This document shows positions 54,819-64,000 of a DNA stretch of 64,000 nt, one piece after another. This DNA is from Gemmatimonadota bacterium (GTDB lineage Bacteria; Gemmatimonadota; Gemmatimonadetes; Gemmatimonadales; GWC2-71-9), in contig JAPULZ010000174.1 of assembly GCA_027294455.1 (NCBI GenBank), positions 1 to 64,000 of the forward strand, given 5' to 3'. The notes below the pieces were generated by a model, which worked only from the letters and a program-made list of their open reading frames with translations, was not told where the DNA came from and searched no databases. Positions within the stretch are counted from its first letter, which is position 1. Every line of letters begins with the position of its first letter. The position numbers and the translations under genes are program-made.

Positions 54819-56870
54819 CTACATCACAGGCCTGTCCCTGGGCTGCAGCTTCACCGACCAGAGGCCGCTGCTGATGTCGGAGAAGAAAATGTGGCCCTTG
54901 AAGGGCTGCACGCCCCACGCTGCGGGTGCATTGGGAATCCATCCCAGCGGGTCGTTGGCCTTGAACACGGCGATCTCCCGGCCCTGCGTGTACAGGTTTC
55001 CCATCAGCTCGCCGGACACGTCCACCAAACGCATGCCGCCCTCGTAATACGCCTGGTAGAGGATGTCGTCCTCGACCCAGATGTTGTGCGTGCCGTACTC
55101 GGGGACCTCGTACCGGGCCACCATCTGGGGATCCTCGGGGTCGGTGAGGTCGATGACCTGGATGTAGCCTGACGTGGCGCGGGGATAGCCGCCCCGGCCG
55201 GTCTCCGGATCGTACGGTTGGCGGTGGTCGGGGCCGTTGCCCTCCCAGGCAAGGCCGCGCCGGCTCACGATTTCGTCACCGGCAAACAGGTAGAACTTGC
55301 CCGTAGACTGCGACACGTACGGGAAGATCGCATGCGTCTGGCCGCTGGGAAGGGGATACGCCGTGATGAGCACCGGGTTCTCGATGGACCCTCCCCACCG
55401 GCCGTTGCCTACATCCACCATCACCACACCCGTACCCCACTCCGCGGAGTACGCGATGCCGTCGTGCACCCACACGTCGTGGATCCGGCTGTCCGGATGG
55501 TTGTATTCGCTCACGTACTTGGGGTTGTAGATGTCGCGGACATCGAGAATGACGTACTTGTCGCCACCCGAGAGAGCGAAGAGGTAATCGTTGGTGGCAA
55601 AGACGTTGTGCACACCGCCCGTCAATCCCTCATCGTACGCAGACGCGATGGTGGGATGCGCGGGGTCGGCCAAGTCGAGAATCACCACGCCGTTGCGCCG
55701 GTTGGACGCGCCTTCCCGGGAGATCACGGCGTAGCGCGCGTCGGGAGACACCTTGACGTCGTTCAGCGAGCGGGCGTCCACTTGAATGGAATCGGTCTTG
55801 AAGATGTTGCTGGGGTCGGTCACGTCCCAGACGAAACCATGGGTCTGCGCCTGACGGGCGCCGGTGAGGGCGTAGTCCCGTCCATCCAGTCCCTCGAACA
55901 CCCAGAGGTCGCTCGTGTAGTGGGTCGTCTGGCGGCCATGGCCCACGACGTCGAGGCGTTGCACGACGTCCCGCGGCTCGACGGTGAAGCGCCGCGTGGC
56001 GGTCAACGGTCCCGCCGTGGCCATCACGGTGTAGACCCCGGGTACGTCGGCCACCATGCGCCCACCGTCCAGCTGTCCGGGTGCGCTGGGAGCGATGACG
56101 CCCTCGGCGGGCTTGTACGCCAAGGTCCACACCACCGGGACATCACCGAAGATGAGACCCTCGGCATCGCGCGCGACCGCCGCGAAGCTCTGGACGTCAC
56201 CGGTGCGGACGACTTCCGCTCCGCCCGTGATCTCGAGCCGAACGGCGGGAAACACCATGGCTTCGTAGTTCATGCTGCTCGTGACGTTCTCGAACGTGGC
56301 GGAGATGCGAACCGATCCGGCCGCCGCCGCCGTCACATAGCCGTACTGATCCACGGTGGCCACGTCCGGATCCGAGCTGCGCCACTGGACCGTCGCGCCT
56401 GGCCGCGCCGAGCCATCGGCGTGCCGTGCGGTCGCCTCGTGCAGCAGAGTCGTACCGGCGTACAGGGTTCCAGGCTCAGGCATGATGTCGATGCTGGTCA
56501 CGCCGGGCCAGTTGACGGTCACGGCGATGCGCACCATGGGCGGGGCGCGATCCGTGTCCGGCGGCAGGGCGACAGTGGCGAACACCTGGTATTCGCCCGC
56601 CGCCACTCCTACGAGGAATCCGTCCTCGAACCGGATACCGCGAAACGCGCCGGCGACGCGAATCGGCACGTCGACCACGTTGCCGTCGGCATCGTAGGCC
56701 GTGAGGGACACCGGGGTGCGCTCACCCTGGGTCACCACGACCGGGCTGGGACTGGCCTCGAGGCGCGTGACCGCCAGGGCACGCTGGAGTTCGTCCTGCG
56801 CGTGCGCTTGGGGAACAGCGAGGGCGGTGAAGATGACGGCGGCCGAGCAGAATCGTGCGAACCTGATCAT
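54819..56870 (-). CDS. Secreted Big2-LVIVD beta-propeller protein
   Basis: The 683-residue protein has a signal peptide (1-24, ending AHAQ), several Ig-like domains including a Big_2 repeat (about 155-205; SSDPDVATVDQYGYVTAAAAGSVRI), then an LVIVD propeller (about 300-675) with WDVTDPSNI, ILDLADPAHPTIAS, ILDVRDIYNP and VIDLTDPEDPQMV blades. It is expected on the cell surface. It shares layout with the lipoprotein at 4751-6508 but has a cleaved, not lipidated, signal. ATG at 56870 has GGAG upstream. Confidence 0.85.
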   Translation of the reverse strand: MIRFARFCSAAVIFTALAVPQAHAQDELQRALAVTRLEASPSPVVVTQGERTPVSLTAYDADGNVVDVPIRVAGAFRGIRFEDGFLVGVAAGEYQVFATVALPPDTDRAPPMVRIAVTVNWPGVTSIDIMPEPGTLYAGTTLLHEATARHADGSARPGATVQWRSSDPDVATVDQYGYVTAAAAGSVRISATFENVTSSMNYEAMVFPAVRLEITGGAEVVRTGDVQSFAAVARDAEGLIFGDVPVVWTLAYKPAEGVIAPSAPGQLDGGRMVADVPGVYTVMATAGPLTATRRFTVEPRDVVQRLDVVGHGRQTTHYTSDLWVFEGLDGRDYALTGARQAQTHGFVWDVTDPSNIFKTDSIQVDARSLNDVKVSPDARYAVISREGASNRRNGVVILDLADPAHPTIASAYDEGLTGGVHNVFATNDYLFALSGGDKYVILDVRDIYNPKYVSEYNHPDSRIHDVWVHDGIAYSAEWGTGVVMVDVGNGRWGGSIENPVLITAYPLPSGQTHAIFPYVSQSTGKFYLFAGDEIVSRRGLAWEGNGPDHRQPYDPETGRGGYPRATSGYIQVIDLTDPEDPQMVARYEVPEYGTHNIWVEDDILYQAYYEGGMRLVDVSGELMGNLYTQGREIAVFKANDPLGWIPNAPAAWGVQPFKGHIFFSDISSGLWSVKLQPRDRPVM

Positions 56871-56958
56871 CCGAGCAACTCCGGCAGGAGAATTGGGAAT
56901 CGTACTAATATCGATGACGTGAGGAGAATTCGGAAGACAACTAAGTCGCGGATGTCCA

Positions 56959-57240
56959 TCAGAGCAGCCGCAGCGCGCCCCGCACCTGCTCCTCGATGCG
57001 CTCTCGCGGCACGTGCACCGACGCTCGCCGGTTGGCATACTCCACCGCCCTCACCGCCTGGCGCCTCAGCGAAAACCAGGGCCACCAGCGCTTGAGCGGT
57101 ACATGCCACGTCCGCACCACCTTGGGCCACCGGGTCCCGTGCCACACCCGCACCACGGCGAACCATGCCTTGGCGGAGATTTTCACGTCGACGCGCACGT
57201 CGCCGTGGCGATAGATGTCTGTGCGAGCGTGGGGCTGCAT
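56959..57240 (-). CDS. Small basic, tryptophan-rich protein of unknown function
   Basis: The frame of 93 residues is rich in Arg and Trp (VWHGTRWPKVVRTWHVPLKRWWPWF), with no signal peptide or membrane helix. I do not recognise the family. It lies 118 bp after recG on the same strand. The start ATG at 57240 has no clear ribosome site, and overlapping frames exist, so it could be non-coding. Confidence 0.4.
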   Translation of the reverse strand: MQPHARTDIYRHGDVRVDVKISAKAWFAVVRVWHGTRWPKVVRTWHVPLKRWWPWFSLRRQAVRAVEYANRRASVHVPRERIEEQVRGALRLL

Positions 57241-57358
57241 TCGGTGCGATGTCGCGATCGCCTAGTGAATTGTCGTCGCTCGGTTACCGTTCCACGGGCG
57301 AGGCATGCCCCGCCCCTGCTATCGAACCACTGGACACTGGATCCTGCCCCCCCACCAC

Positions 57359-59425
57359 CTACCCAACCCGAAAAAGCTCCATTCCCCGTTCATACCGACG
57401 TTCAATACGCTTGCGCAGGTCCCGATGTTCCTTTTGCTGCAACGCCGGATCGTTCTCGATGATGCCAAGCGCCGCCTTCCGCGCCGCGACAATGAGACGG
57501 TCGTCCTTGGCGAAGTCGGTGTACCGCAGGGTGATACCGCCCGACTGCCGGGCGCCAGCCAGCTGCCCCATCCCCCGCTCCTCCAGATCCAGCTGGGCAA
57601 TGCGAAAGCCGTCCGTGGTCTTGGCGAACTGGGCCAGCCGCGTGCGGGCGCCCTGGTCGGCCACGAGAATACAGTGACTCTCGTCGGCCCCGCGCCCGAC
57701 CCGGCCGCGGAGTTGATGCATCTGGGCGAGCCCGAACCGCTCCGGGTGCTCGATGATCATGATGGTGGCGTTGGGCACGTCGATCCCGACCTCGATCACG
57801 GTCGTGGCGACCAGCACCTGAATCTCCCCGTCTCGAAAGGCGCGCATGGTGGCTTCGCGCTCCGCGGTCTTGAGCTTGCCATGCACGAGGCCGACCACCA
57901 GGGGATCCAGGTCGATCTTCAGTTGCTCCCACATCGTTGTCGCCGCCTTGAGATCCACCTTCTCGGATTCCTCGATGACGGGGTAGACCACATAGACCTG
58001 TCGTCCCTCATCGCAATGCTTGCGCACGAACTGGTAGATGCTCTTGCGGCTCTTGCTGCTCCGCACGGTCGTCTTGACCTCGCGGCGGCCCGCCGGTTTT
58101 TCCTTGAGCGCCGAGATGTCGAGATCGCCGTAGAGGGTCAAGGCCAGCGTTCGGGGAATCGGCGTGGCCGACAACAGCAACACATCCGGAGTCTCGCCCT
58201 TCTCGATGAGCGCCGCGCGCTGCTCCACGCCGAACCGATGCTGCTCGTCGATCACGACCAGCCCCAAACGGTGAAACCGCGTCTGCTCCTGAAACAGCGC
58301 ATGGGTGCCCACGATGACACGGGAGCCACCGGCGGAGATACGGCCTCGGACGGTTTTCTTCTCCGAGGCTGAGAAACGGCCCAGCAGCAACTCGGGTACG
58401 ATCCCGAGCGGCACGAGCAACTCGCTCAGCGTGGCGGCGTGTTGCTCGGCCAGCAGTTCCGTCGGCGCCATGAAGACGGCCTGGCTGTCGTTCTCCACCG
58501 CCAGCAGCATGGCGAACAACGCGACGATGGTCTTTCCCGATCCCACGTCTCCCATCAAGAGCCGGTGCATGCGCTCCGGGGACGTCATGTCGGCGGTGAT
58601 CTCACGAATGCATTGGCGCTGCCCCGCCGTCAACTCGAACGGCAACGTGTTTTTGAGCTGCGTCGTCAATGCCCGCTTGATCTCGTGCTGCATCCCCTTG
58701 GCGGCATGCTTGGCCAGATGGCGCGCGCGTGCCACGACCAGCTGCAGGTCGAACAGTTCGTCGAACGCCAACCGCCGGCGACCCGCCTCTGCCGCGGCCG
58801 CCGTGTCCGGCCGGTGGACGGCCTCCAGCGCGTCCCGCAGCGGGGGCACCCGCAACGCGGGCGGCACGATGACCTGGGCCACATCCTGCACCAGGAGGAG
58901 CATCTCATCGAGATGATCGTGGATGAGACGGCGGATCTGCCGGTGAGACAGGCCCTCGCTGGCGGGGTAGACCGGCAGCACCAGCCCCATGATCGTGTCT
59001 TCGTCGCCGTCGTCGGGACCCGCCAGCACGATCTGCTCGCGCGGCACGATCTGGCGGCCGTGATAATACTTGACCGGTCCCGAGACCAGCAGCAGCTGCC
59101 CCTCTTTAATCGTCCGATCGAGAAACGCCTGGCCGGGCCACGCGCATTCGATCAAACCCGACGCATCCCGCATGACGGCGCGGAAGATGCGCAACCGCCG
59201 CCGCGTGGGCAGCACGCCCTTGGAGACGACACGACCGATGAGCGTGACCTCCCGGCCCACGTCGGCCCGGGCGATGGGCGTGACGTTCGTGGCGTCGAGA
59301 TATCGATGGGGGATATGGTACAGCAGGTCCTCAACAGTACGGATGCCCATGCGGGCGAAGATCTCGGCCCGTCGCGGACCGACGCCCTTGAGATACTGAA
59401 CCGACGTGTCCAGTCGGAGCGGCAT
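57359..59425 (-). CDS. recG: ATP-dependent DNA helicase RecG
   Basis: The 688-residue helicase reverses stalled forks. The N-terminal wedge domain (about 50-200) precedes SF2 motifs: GDVGSGKT (Walker A, near residue 295), DEQHRFG, SATPIPRTLAL, TTVIEVGIDVPNA and QLRGRVGRG. The ATG at 59425 shares one base with the ftsY stop; TTG at 59428 is an alternative. Confidence 0.96.
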   Translation of the reverse strand: MPLRLDTSVQYLKGVGPRRAEIFARMGIRTVEDLLYHIPHRYLDATNVTPIARADVGREVTLIGRVVSKGVLPTRRRLRIFRAVMRDASGLIECAWPGQAFLDRTIKEGQLLLVSGPVKYYHGRQIVPREQIVLAGPDDGDEDTIMGLVLPVYPASEGLSHRQIRRLIHDHLDEMLLLVQDVAQVIVPPALRVPPLRDALEAVHRPDTAAAAEAGRRRLAFDELFDLQLVVARARHLAKHAAKGMQHEIKRALTTQLKNTLPFELTAGQRQCIREITADMTSPERMHRLLMGDVGSGKTIVALFAMLLAVENDSQAVFMAPTELLAEQHAATLSELLVPLGIVPELLLGRFSASEKKTVRGRISAGGSRVIVGTHALFQEQTRFHRLGLVVIDEQHRFGVEQRAALIEKGETPDVLLLSATPIPRTLALTLYGDLDISALKEKPAGRREVKTTVRSSKSRKSIYQFVRKHCDEGRQVYVVYPVIEESEKVDLKAATTMWEQLKIDLDPLVVGLVHGKLKTAEREATMRAFRDGEIQVLVATTVIEVGIDVPNATIMIIEHPERFGLAQMHQLRGRVGRGADESHCILVADQGARTRLAQFAKTTDGFRIAQLDLEERGMGQLAGARQSGGITLRYTDFAKDDRLIVAARKAALGIIENDPALQQKEHRDLRKRIERRYERGMELFRVG

Positions 59426-60315
59426 CAATCTCCCAGCAGACGTTCCGCGAATCGGTGAGGATCGAAGTCCTCGAGATCGTCCATGCCCTCCCCGACACCG
59501 ACAAACCGGATGGGCGCGCCGATCATCCGCTGGAGCGAGACCACTGCGCCACCCTTCGCCGTTCCGTCGAGTTTGGTCACCACGAGACCCGACACGGGCA
59601 CGGCGCCGGAAAAGATCTTGCCCTGCTGCACCGCGTTCTGCCCGACGGTGCCGTCGAGCACCAGCAGGCTCTCGTGCGGGGCCCCCTCACACCGACGACC
59701 GATGACCCGCACGATCTTCTGCAGCTCGGTAACCAGATTGTCCTGGGTGTGCAACCGGCCCGCCGTGTCGACGATGAGGACATCGATGTCCCGGGCGATG
59801 GCGGCGTCGACCGCGTCGTACGCGACGGCCGCCGGATCGCCACCCCGCGTTCCCGTGACCACGGGAAGCCCCAACCGCTCTCCCCAAATCGAGAGCTGCT
59901 CCTGCGCGCCCGCGCGAAACGTGTCGGCCGCGGCAAGCAGGACCGTCTTGCCATGCCGCAGGAACCGCCGGGCCAGGCGCGCAGCCACCGTGGTCTTGCC
60001 CGCCCCGTTCACGCCCAACAACAGCACGACAGTGGGACCATCGGCGGCGAACTGGAACGGGGTGAGTGTCGCGGCATCGGATTCGAACATTCCGACCAGC
60101 TCGGCCACCAGCCACGCGCGGAGGGCGGCCTCGGTCTTGAGATCCCCGCGGCGCAGTTGGCGCTCGAGGTCTTCCATGAGATCGAAGGTGGCCGGGCCGA
60201 AATCCGCCTCGATGAGCACCCGCTCGACGTCCTCGAGCATGTCGTGGTCGACACCCTTGACCAGGACCGCCACGTCCGTGAGGGCGATTTCCTTGATACG
60301 CCGCCACAGAGCCAT
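59425..60315 (-). CDS. ftsY: Signal recognition particle receptor FtsY
   Basis: The 296-residue GTPase docks SRP-ribosome complexes at the membrane. It has a short N domain (about 1-85) and the G domain with GVNGAGKT (101-108), DTAGR, TKLDGTAKGG and GVGEGMDDLEDFDP at the end. The acidic A domain seen in E. coli is missing, as in many bacteria. ATG at 60315, 2 bp after the vWA gene. Confidence 0.95.
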   Translation of the reverse strand: MALWRRIKEIALTDVAVLVKGVDHDMLEDVERVLIEADFGPATFDLMEDLERQLRRGDLKTEAALRAWLVAELVGMFESDAATLTPFQFAADGPTVVLLLGVNGAGKTTVAARLARRFLRHGKTVLLAAADTFRAGAQEQLSIWGERLGLPVVTGTRGGDPAAVAYDAVDAAIARDIDVLIVDTAGRLHTQDNLVTELQKIVRVIGRRCEGAPHESLLVLDGTVGQNAVQQGKIFSGAVPVSGLVVTKLDGTAKGGAVVSLQRMIGAPIRFVGVGEGMDDLEDFDPHRFAERLLGD

Positions 60316-60317
60316 CG

Positions 60318-62144
60318 TCAGGGCAATCCACGACGCTGGCGCCAACCCCACTCGCACATCAGCGCCACCATGGCGACAGCGAACAACCACCACACCTCCC
60401 GGGCCCGCCGCATGATCAAATCGTACCCCGCTTCGCCGGCACTGGCGGTCATCGTCACGGGCCGGGCGTGATACTCATCGGAGTAATCCTCGACCACAGT
60501 GACGCCGCGTCCACCCCCGGCGCCCACCGCGCTCCAGCGATAGGTACCCGGTTCCAGGGACAGCAGTGCCACCCCCCGTGGATCGAACTGCAGCGTCCGC
60601 CTGCGCGTGGAGTCACCACTCACGAGGGAAACGACGGCGGAGTCGGGTATGGTGTCTCCCGTCCACCGAAACGCCACCGGTACGCCACGCTGCACCACGT
60701 CGACGGCGCTCAAGCTGGCCAGACTCCGAACGTTCCCGGTCTGCAGCAACCAGTCCGTGCCGGCGGAGATGAACGCGCGATAGGTTTCTCGCGCCGCGCC
60801 GCCGCGCAACACCCAGCGCCACAACCCCATGCCCGCCGTGGTGAGGCGACGGTAGCCGCTCGAATCCCGTCCGATGAGGAGCGGGCGAGCGACACCTCGT
60901 CGGGCGAGCCGCCCCATGAGGCCGATCCACTCTCCGCCTCCGGCGACGAGCGGCACGACCCCCACCAGCGGCGGCACCGAATCCCACGCGGCCCTCGTCA
61001 GACGGCCCGCCAGCGGCGATGCCGGAATCTCGGGGCTCACGTACCAATCGCCCTCGAAGAACTCCGTCGTCGAATCCGTGGCCGCCGGCCAGAACCACAC
61101 CGCGCGGGACGCCACACCGAGCTGCAACCGGTCCCGTCCCCGAATCACGAGCAGCCGCGCCGCCCGGGCCGCGGCACGGACCGCATCTTCCGGAACCGGG
61201 CGCAGCGTGCGCATCTCGATCCACATGGTCGGCTGCAATCGCGCGAAGCCCTGCACGCTGGTGCCCGCCACCGCAGCGATTTCGCTCACCAACCATCCCC
61301 CCTCGGTGTCGGCGGGATCCACGATCACCACGACGGCAGGTCGGGCGGCTACCGTGACGATGCGACGCCGCTCGTCGTCCCGGGGCTCGGCATCGCCGGC
61401 GAGGCTCAGCCGCACGGCGACGACATGGTCTCCGGCAGACAGCAGCCCTGGTGGTATCGTGAACGTGCGGCGCGCCGTGCCCGGAGCCGGTGGCAGCGAC
61501 AGCGCCCGGTTCAACAACCGCGTGGTCCCGGACACGATCTCGATGCGGGCGCCAGCCGTATCGAGATCCCCCCAGGTGCCCACCACGACCCTCACGCCGA
61601 TGGAGTCCTGGTCCTGCACTCGCCGGTCCATCGTCACGTCGAGCAGCGCCGCGTTGGGCACCGTGTCCCGGGGCAGCAGCACCACCTGGACGCCGTGGGC
61701 CAGACTCGGTGGCAGTGTTGCGCCGTCCTGAATCTCGCCGTCGGACACGACATACACGGCCCCCGCGCGGCCGGCACTCGCCTCCAGGGCATCTCTCAAT
61801 CGAGACTGCCCGTCGGACGGCGCCAAGGTATCGAACGGCGCCAGCGCGGCACCGAATCGGAAGATGGTGCCGCGGTCGGCGAGGGTGCGCGCCGTATCGA
61901 GGGCCTCCTGCCAGCGCCCGCCGGACGCTCCCATGCTCAGCGACCCGTCCAGCAACACGGTGGGCGCGCCGCCGGCGATCCGTCGCAGGCCCCCCGGATT
62001 GAACAGCGCCACTAACAGGGCGCCAAACGCCACTGTGCGCAATGCGGCGAGGCCCAGGCCCTCGGCACCCAGGCGTTCACGCCCGAGATAGACGGCACCC
62101 GCCAGCGCGGCAGCGACGGCAGTCGTGAGGATTATGCCGAGCAT
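60318..62144 (-). CDS. vWA-like membrane protein
   Basis: The 608-residue protein has two N-terminal membrane helices (about 3-20 and 33-50), a von Willebrand A-like domain (about 60-170) with a MIDAS-type DGSLS (66-70), beta-rich middle domains, and a C-terminal helix (about 583-600). It resembles the BatA-type membrane proteins with vWA domains, but the function is not known. It lies between an M23 peptidase and ftsY. Confidence 0.75.
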   Translation of the reverse strand: MLGIILTTAVAAALAGAVYLGRERLGAEGLGLAALRTVAFGALLVALFNPGGLRRIAGGAPTVLLDGSLSMGASGGRWQEALDTARTLADRGTIFRFGAALAPFDTLAPSDGQSRLRDALEASAGRAGAVYVVSDGEIQDGATLPPSLAHGVQVVLLPRDTVPNAALLDVTMDRRVQDQDSIGVRVVVGTWGDLDTAGARIEIVSGTTRLLNRALSLPPAPGTARRTFTIPPGLLSAGDHVVAVRLSLAGDAEPRDDERRRIVTVAARPAVVVIVDPADTEGGWLVSEIAAVAGTSVQGFARLQPTMWIEMRTLRPVPEDAVRAAARAARLLVIRGRDRLQLGVASRAVWFWPAATDSTTEFFEGDWYVSPEIPASPLAGRLTRAAWDSVPPLVGVVPLVAGGGEWIGLMGRLARRGVARPLLIGRDSSGYRRLTTAGMGLWRWVLRGGAARETYRAFISAGTDWLLQTGNVRSLASLSAVDVVQRGVPVAFRWTGDTIPDSAVVSLVSGDSTRRRTLQFDPRGVALLSLEPGTYRWSAVGAGGGRGVTVVEDYSDEYHARPVTMTASAGEAGYDLIMRRAREVWWLFAVAMVALMCEWGWRQRRGLP

Positions 62145-62171
62145 CGGTACTGAGTACTGAACACCGGGGAA

Positions 62172-63437
62172 TCAGCTGCCCGCAACGACGCCACGATGCG
62201 AGGGTTCTGCCAGCAACCGATCATATGCGGCCCGGGTGACCTCGAACAGGGGGCGCATGTCATCGGAGACCGGCTCCCCGTCGCCCATATCCACACTACG
62301 GGAATCGACTTGGCGGCCGTTCTTGAGGAACTCGTAATGCACGTGGTATCCGGTGGCCAGCCCCGTCATGCCGACGTAGCCGATGATCTGTCCCTGGGTG
62401 ACTCGCACGCCCGGCCGGATGCCGCGGGTGACGCGGACCATATGCGCGTACCGGGTCTCGACGGCCTTGGGGTGGTCGATCGTCACGACCGTGCCGTAAC
62501 CGCCCCACCGGCCCGCTCGGGAGACGACGCCGTCGGCCGTGGCGAAGATCGGCGTACCCGGGTCGGCGGCGTAGTCGGTGCCGAGGTGCGCCCGGTAGCG
62601 CTGGAGGATGGGATGGAAGCGGCGGCCGAAGCCACCGGAGATCCGCCGGAACTGCACCGGATAGCGCAGGAACGCCCGGCGCAGCGATCGACCCTCGGCG
62701 TCGTAATACACGTTGCGGTTGGCGTCGTCCGAAACGACGTACGCGGTGTTGGCCCGGCCGATGGTCTCGATGCTCGCTGCCAGCAGTCGCCCGTAGCGCA
62801 CATCGCCGGCGGAAGACGTCAATCGCTCGTACAGCAGGTAAAACCCGTCACCGGGTCGTAAGTCGCGGTAGAAGTCGATCACCCACCCATACACGTCTTC
62901 GGCCACATTCCAGATCAGGCGATCCCGCTGTCCGTAGGGGAGAATCGAGTCGGGGATGGCGGCGTGAATCGCGTCGTTCAGCGAGGAGCCGATGACCCCG
63001 GACACCCGCTCCCGCACCACTTCCCACTCGATGGTGTCGAGCTCACCGGTCCACTCTCCGAGGGTATCCCGATCGAGTTGCAGAAACGCATCGTCGTCGA
63101 TGCGGGTGCGGACCTGGTTGGGGATCTCTTCACCGATGACGTAGCGAAAAGTGAATCGCTGCGTGGTGGTGACACGCCGGGGATCGAGCCCATGGGGCCG
63201 CGCGGCGGCCACGAGCTGGAGGAGCTCTACACCATCGACGTTATGGCGGGCGAACATGTGAGTCAGCGTTTCGTTGCGCCGCAGGCGGTCCGTCCGACTG
63301 GTGAACGCCTTCGTCACGACGATGGGCTCCGCTACCGGAATGTCCTGGACAAGGCGGGCAGACGCAGCCCGCCAGGCGATTAGTGCCGTGACGAGCACGG
63401 CCCCGAAAACGCCGACGGGCAGATAACGCCGGCGCAT
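62172..63437 (-). CDS. Membrane-anchored M23 peptidase
   Basis: The 421-residue protein has an N-terminal membrane anchor (about 5-25), an OapA/Csd3-like domain (about 50-270; LRRNETLTHMFARHNVDG) and a LytM domain (about 275-400) with zinc ligands in RRFHPILQRYRAHLGTDYAA and the HVHYEF motif. It likely cuts peptidoglycan cross-links or activates a hydrolase. The start shares one base with the ftsZ stop, hinting at a division role. Confidence 0.9.
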   Translation of the reverse strand: MRRRYLPVGVFGAVLVTALIAWRAASARLVQDIPVAEPIVVTKAFTSRTDRLRRNETLTHMFARHNVDGVELLQLVAAARPHGLDPRRVTTTQRFTFRYVIGEEIPNQVRTRIDDDAFLQLDRDTLGEWTGELDTIEWEVVRERVSGVIGSSLNDAIHAAIPDSILPYGQRDRLIWNVAEDVYGWVIDFYRDLRPGDGFYLLYERLTSSAGDVRYGRLLAASIETIGRANTAYVVSDDANRNVYYDAEGRSLRRAFLRYPVQFRRISGGFGRRFHPILQRYRAHLGTDYAADPGTPIFATADGVVSRAGRWGGYGTVVTIDHPKAVETRYAHMVRVTRGIRPGVRVTQGQIIGYVGMTGLATGYHVHYEFLKNGRQVDSRSVDMGDGEPVSDDMRPLFEVTRAAYDRLLAEPSHRGVVAGS

Positions 63438-64000
63438 CAGTCCATCTGGCGGCGGATGAAGGTGGGAATCTCCATCTCCGAAATCTCACCACCGTCGGTG
63501 CGCTCGGGCGCCGGCTGGGACGGCGGCTGGACCGGGAAGGGCCCCCCGCCTCCCACCGCCTCGGAGCGTTGCGGGAACTGCAAGACGCCGGGAACGGTGC
63601 TTCGCAGATTGGGATCCTGCTCGAAAGCCTTGTCGAAGCCCGTCGCGATCACCGTCACGCGAATCTCGCCCTCCATGGCGGCGTCGTTCACCGCGCCGAA
63701 GATGATCTCGGCCTGATCTCCGGCCGCCTCGTGGGCGACTTCGCTGATCTGGTTCACCTCGCCGAGAGTGAGGTCGTGGCCGCCGGTGATGTTCACCAAC
63801 ACCCCGGTGGAGCCGTGGATGGACACGTTGTCCAGCAACGGGCTCGAAATCGCTTCCTGCGCGGCCTCCAGCGCCCTATCCTCGCCGCGGGCGATGCCCG
63901 TGCCCATGAGCGCGGCCCCGCCGTGCTGCATGACCGTGCGCACGTCGGCGAAATCGACGTTCACGAGGCCCGTCACCGTGATGAGCGTCGAGATGCCCTG
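63437..64000 (-). CDS. ftsZ: Cell division protein FtsZ, C-terminal part (5' end beyond window edge)
   Basis: The visible 187 residues begin QGISTLITVTGLVNVDFADVRTVM, the start of the FtsZ C-terminal domain, with GTGIARGEDRALEAAQEAISSPLLD and EIIFGAVNDAAMEGEIRVTVIATGFD, then a proline-rich linker and the conserved tail EIPTFIRRQMD, which binds FtsA or ZipA. The GTPase domain lies outside the window. Confidence 0.96.
   Translation of the reverse strand, partial: QGISTLITVTGLVNVDFADVRTVMQHGGAALMGTGIARGEDRALEAAQEAISSPLLDNVSIHGSTGVLVNITGGHDLTLGEVNQISEVAHEAAGDQAEIIFGAVNDAAMEGEIRVTVIATGFDKAFEQDPNLRSTVPGVLQFPQRSEAVGGGGPFPVQPPSQPAPERTDGGEISEMEIPTFIRRQMD

Overview
This 64 kb window is GC-rich, densely coded bacterial chromosome. 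The mix of genes points to a Gram-negative from the Gemmatimonadota or a related FCB-type phylum: a eukaryote-like Ser/Thr kinase, SusC-like and BtuB-like outer-membrane proteins, LVIVD-repeat beta-propeller proteins, a protein with a YPNPFNP-type sorting domain, and a mannose-family PTS with HprK. The phylum call is an inference from gene content; there is no rRNA in the window. Apart from one tyrosine integrase beside a tRNA-Ser gene, and a scar of broken genes after it, the window looks like core chromosome.

Left part (1-10.6 kb) is the most accessory-like. It holds a Ser/Thr kinase cut by the left edge, a small lipoprotein with a clear terminator, a 590 bp gene-free stretch, an integrase, tRNA-Ser(GGA), a SusC-type protein that stops right after its plug domain, a leftover YVTN-propeller fragment, an LVIVD lipoprotein, two small membrane proteins (one an isoprenylcysteine-methyltransferase-like enzyme), an amino-acid permease fused to EIIA-like and RCK-C domains, and a YihY/BrkB membrane protein.

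10.6-22.1 kb, minus strand: tadA and clpB; a solo FlgD-Ig/sorting-domain protein with its own strong promoter; recO-selB; and a vitamin B12 uptake operon (btuF-btuC-btuD-btuB) under a cobalamin riboswitch with a visible intrinsic terminator.

22.1-52.1 kb: a run of 32 minus-strand genes with overlapping or nearly abutting ends (largest gap about 73 bp). In transcription order it reads alr-deoB-cdd-eutN-lipoprotein-OM protein-mtaB-miaB-comEC-fbp-mcm-fmdB-pfkB-purM-ribD-ribE-ribBA-ribH-nusB-glycosyltransferase-hpf-hprK-PTS IIA-IIB-IIC-IID-HPr-EI-metK-ahcY-bfn-secreted protein. It links nucleoside salvage, tRNA methylthiolation, riboflavin synthesis, a complete mannose-family PTS with its HPr kinase, and the SAM/SAH cycle. 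The divergent alr/mazG start has two good sigma70-type promoters on opposite strands that share one -10 box, and both predict nearly leaderless mRNAs.

52.1-64 kb: mazG; a structured inverted repeat; asnS; a pterin dehydratase; a second large LVIVD protein; a small unknown; recG, ftsY, a vWA membrane protein, an M23 peptidase, and the 3' half of ftsZ running off the right edge. Selenocysteine use (selB), B12 use (btu operon, mutase) and a pentameric-vertex EutN protein with no microcompartment genes beside it are the most informative physiological hints. No CRISPR array, insertion sequence or rRNA was seen.
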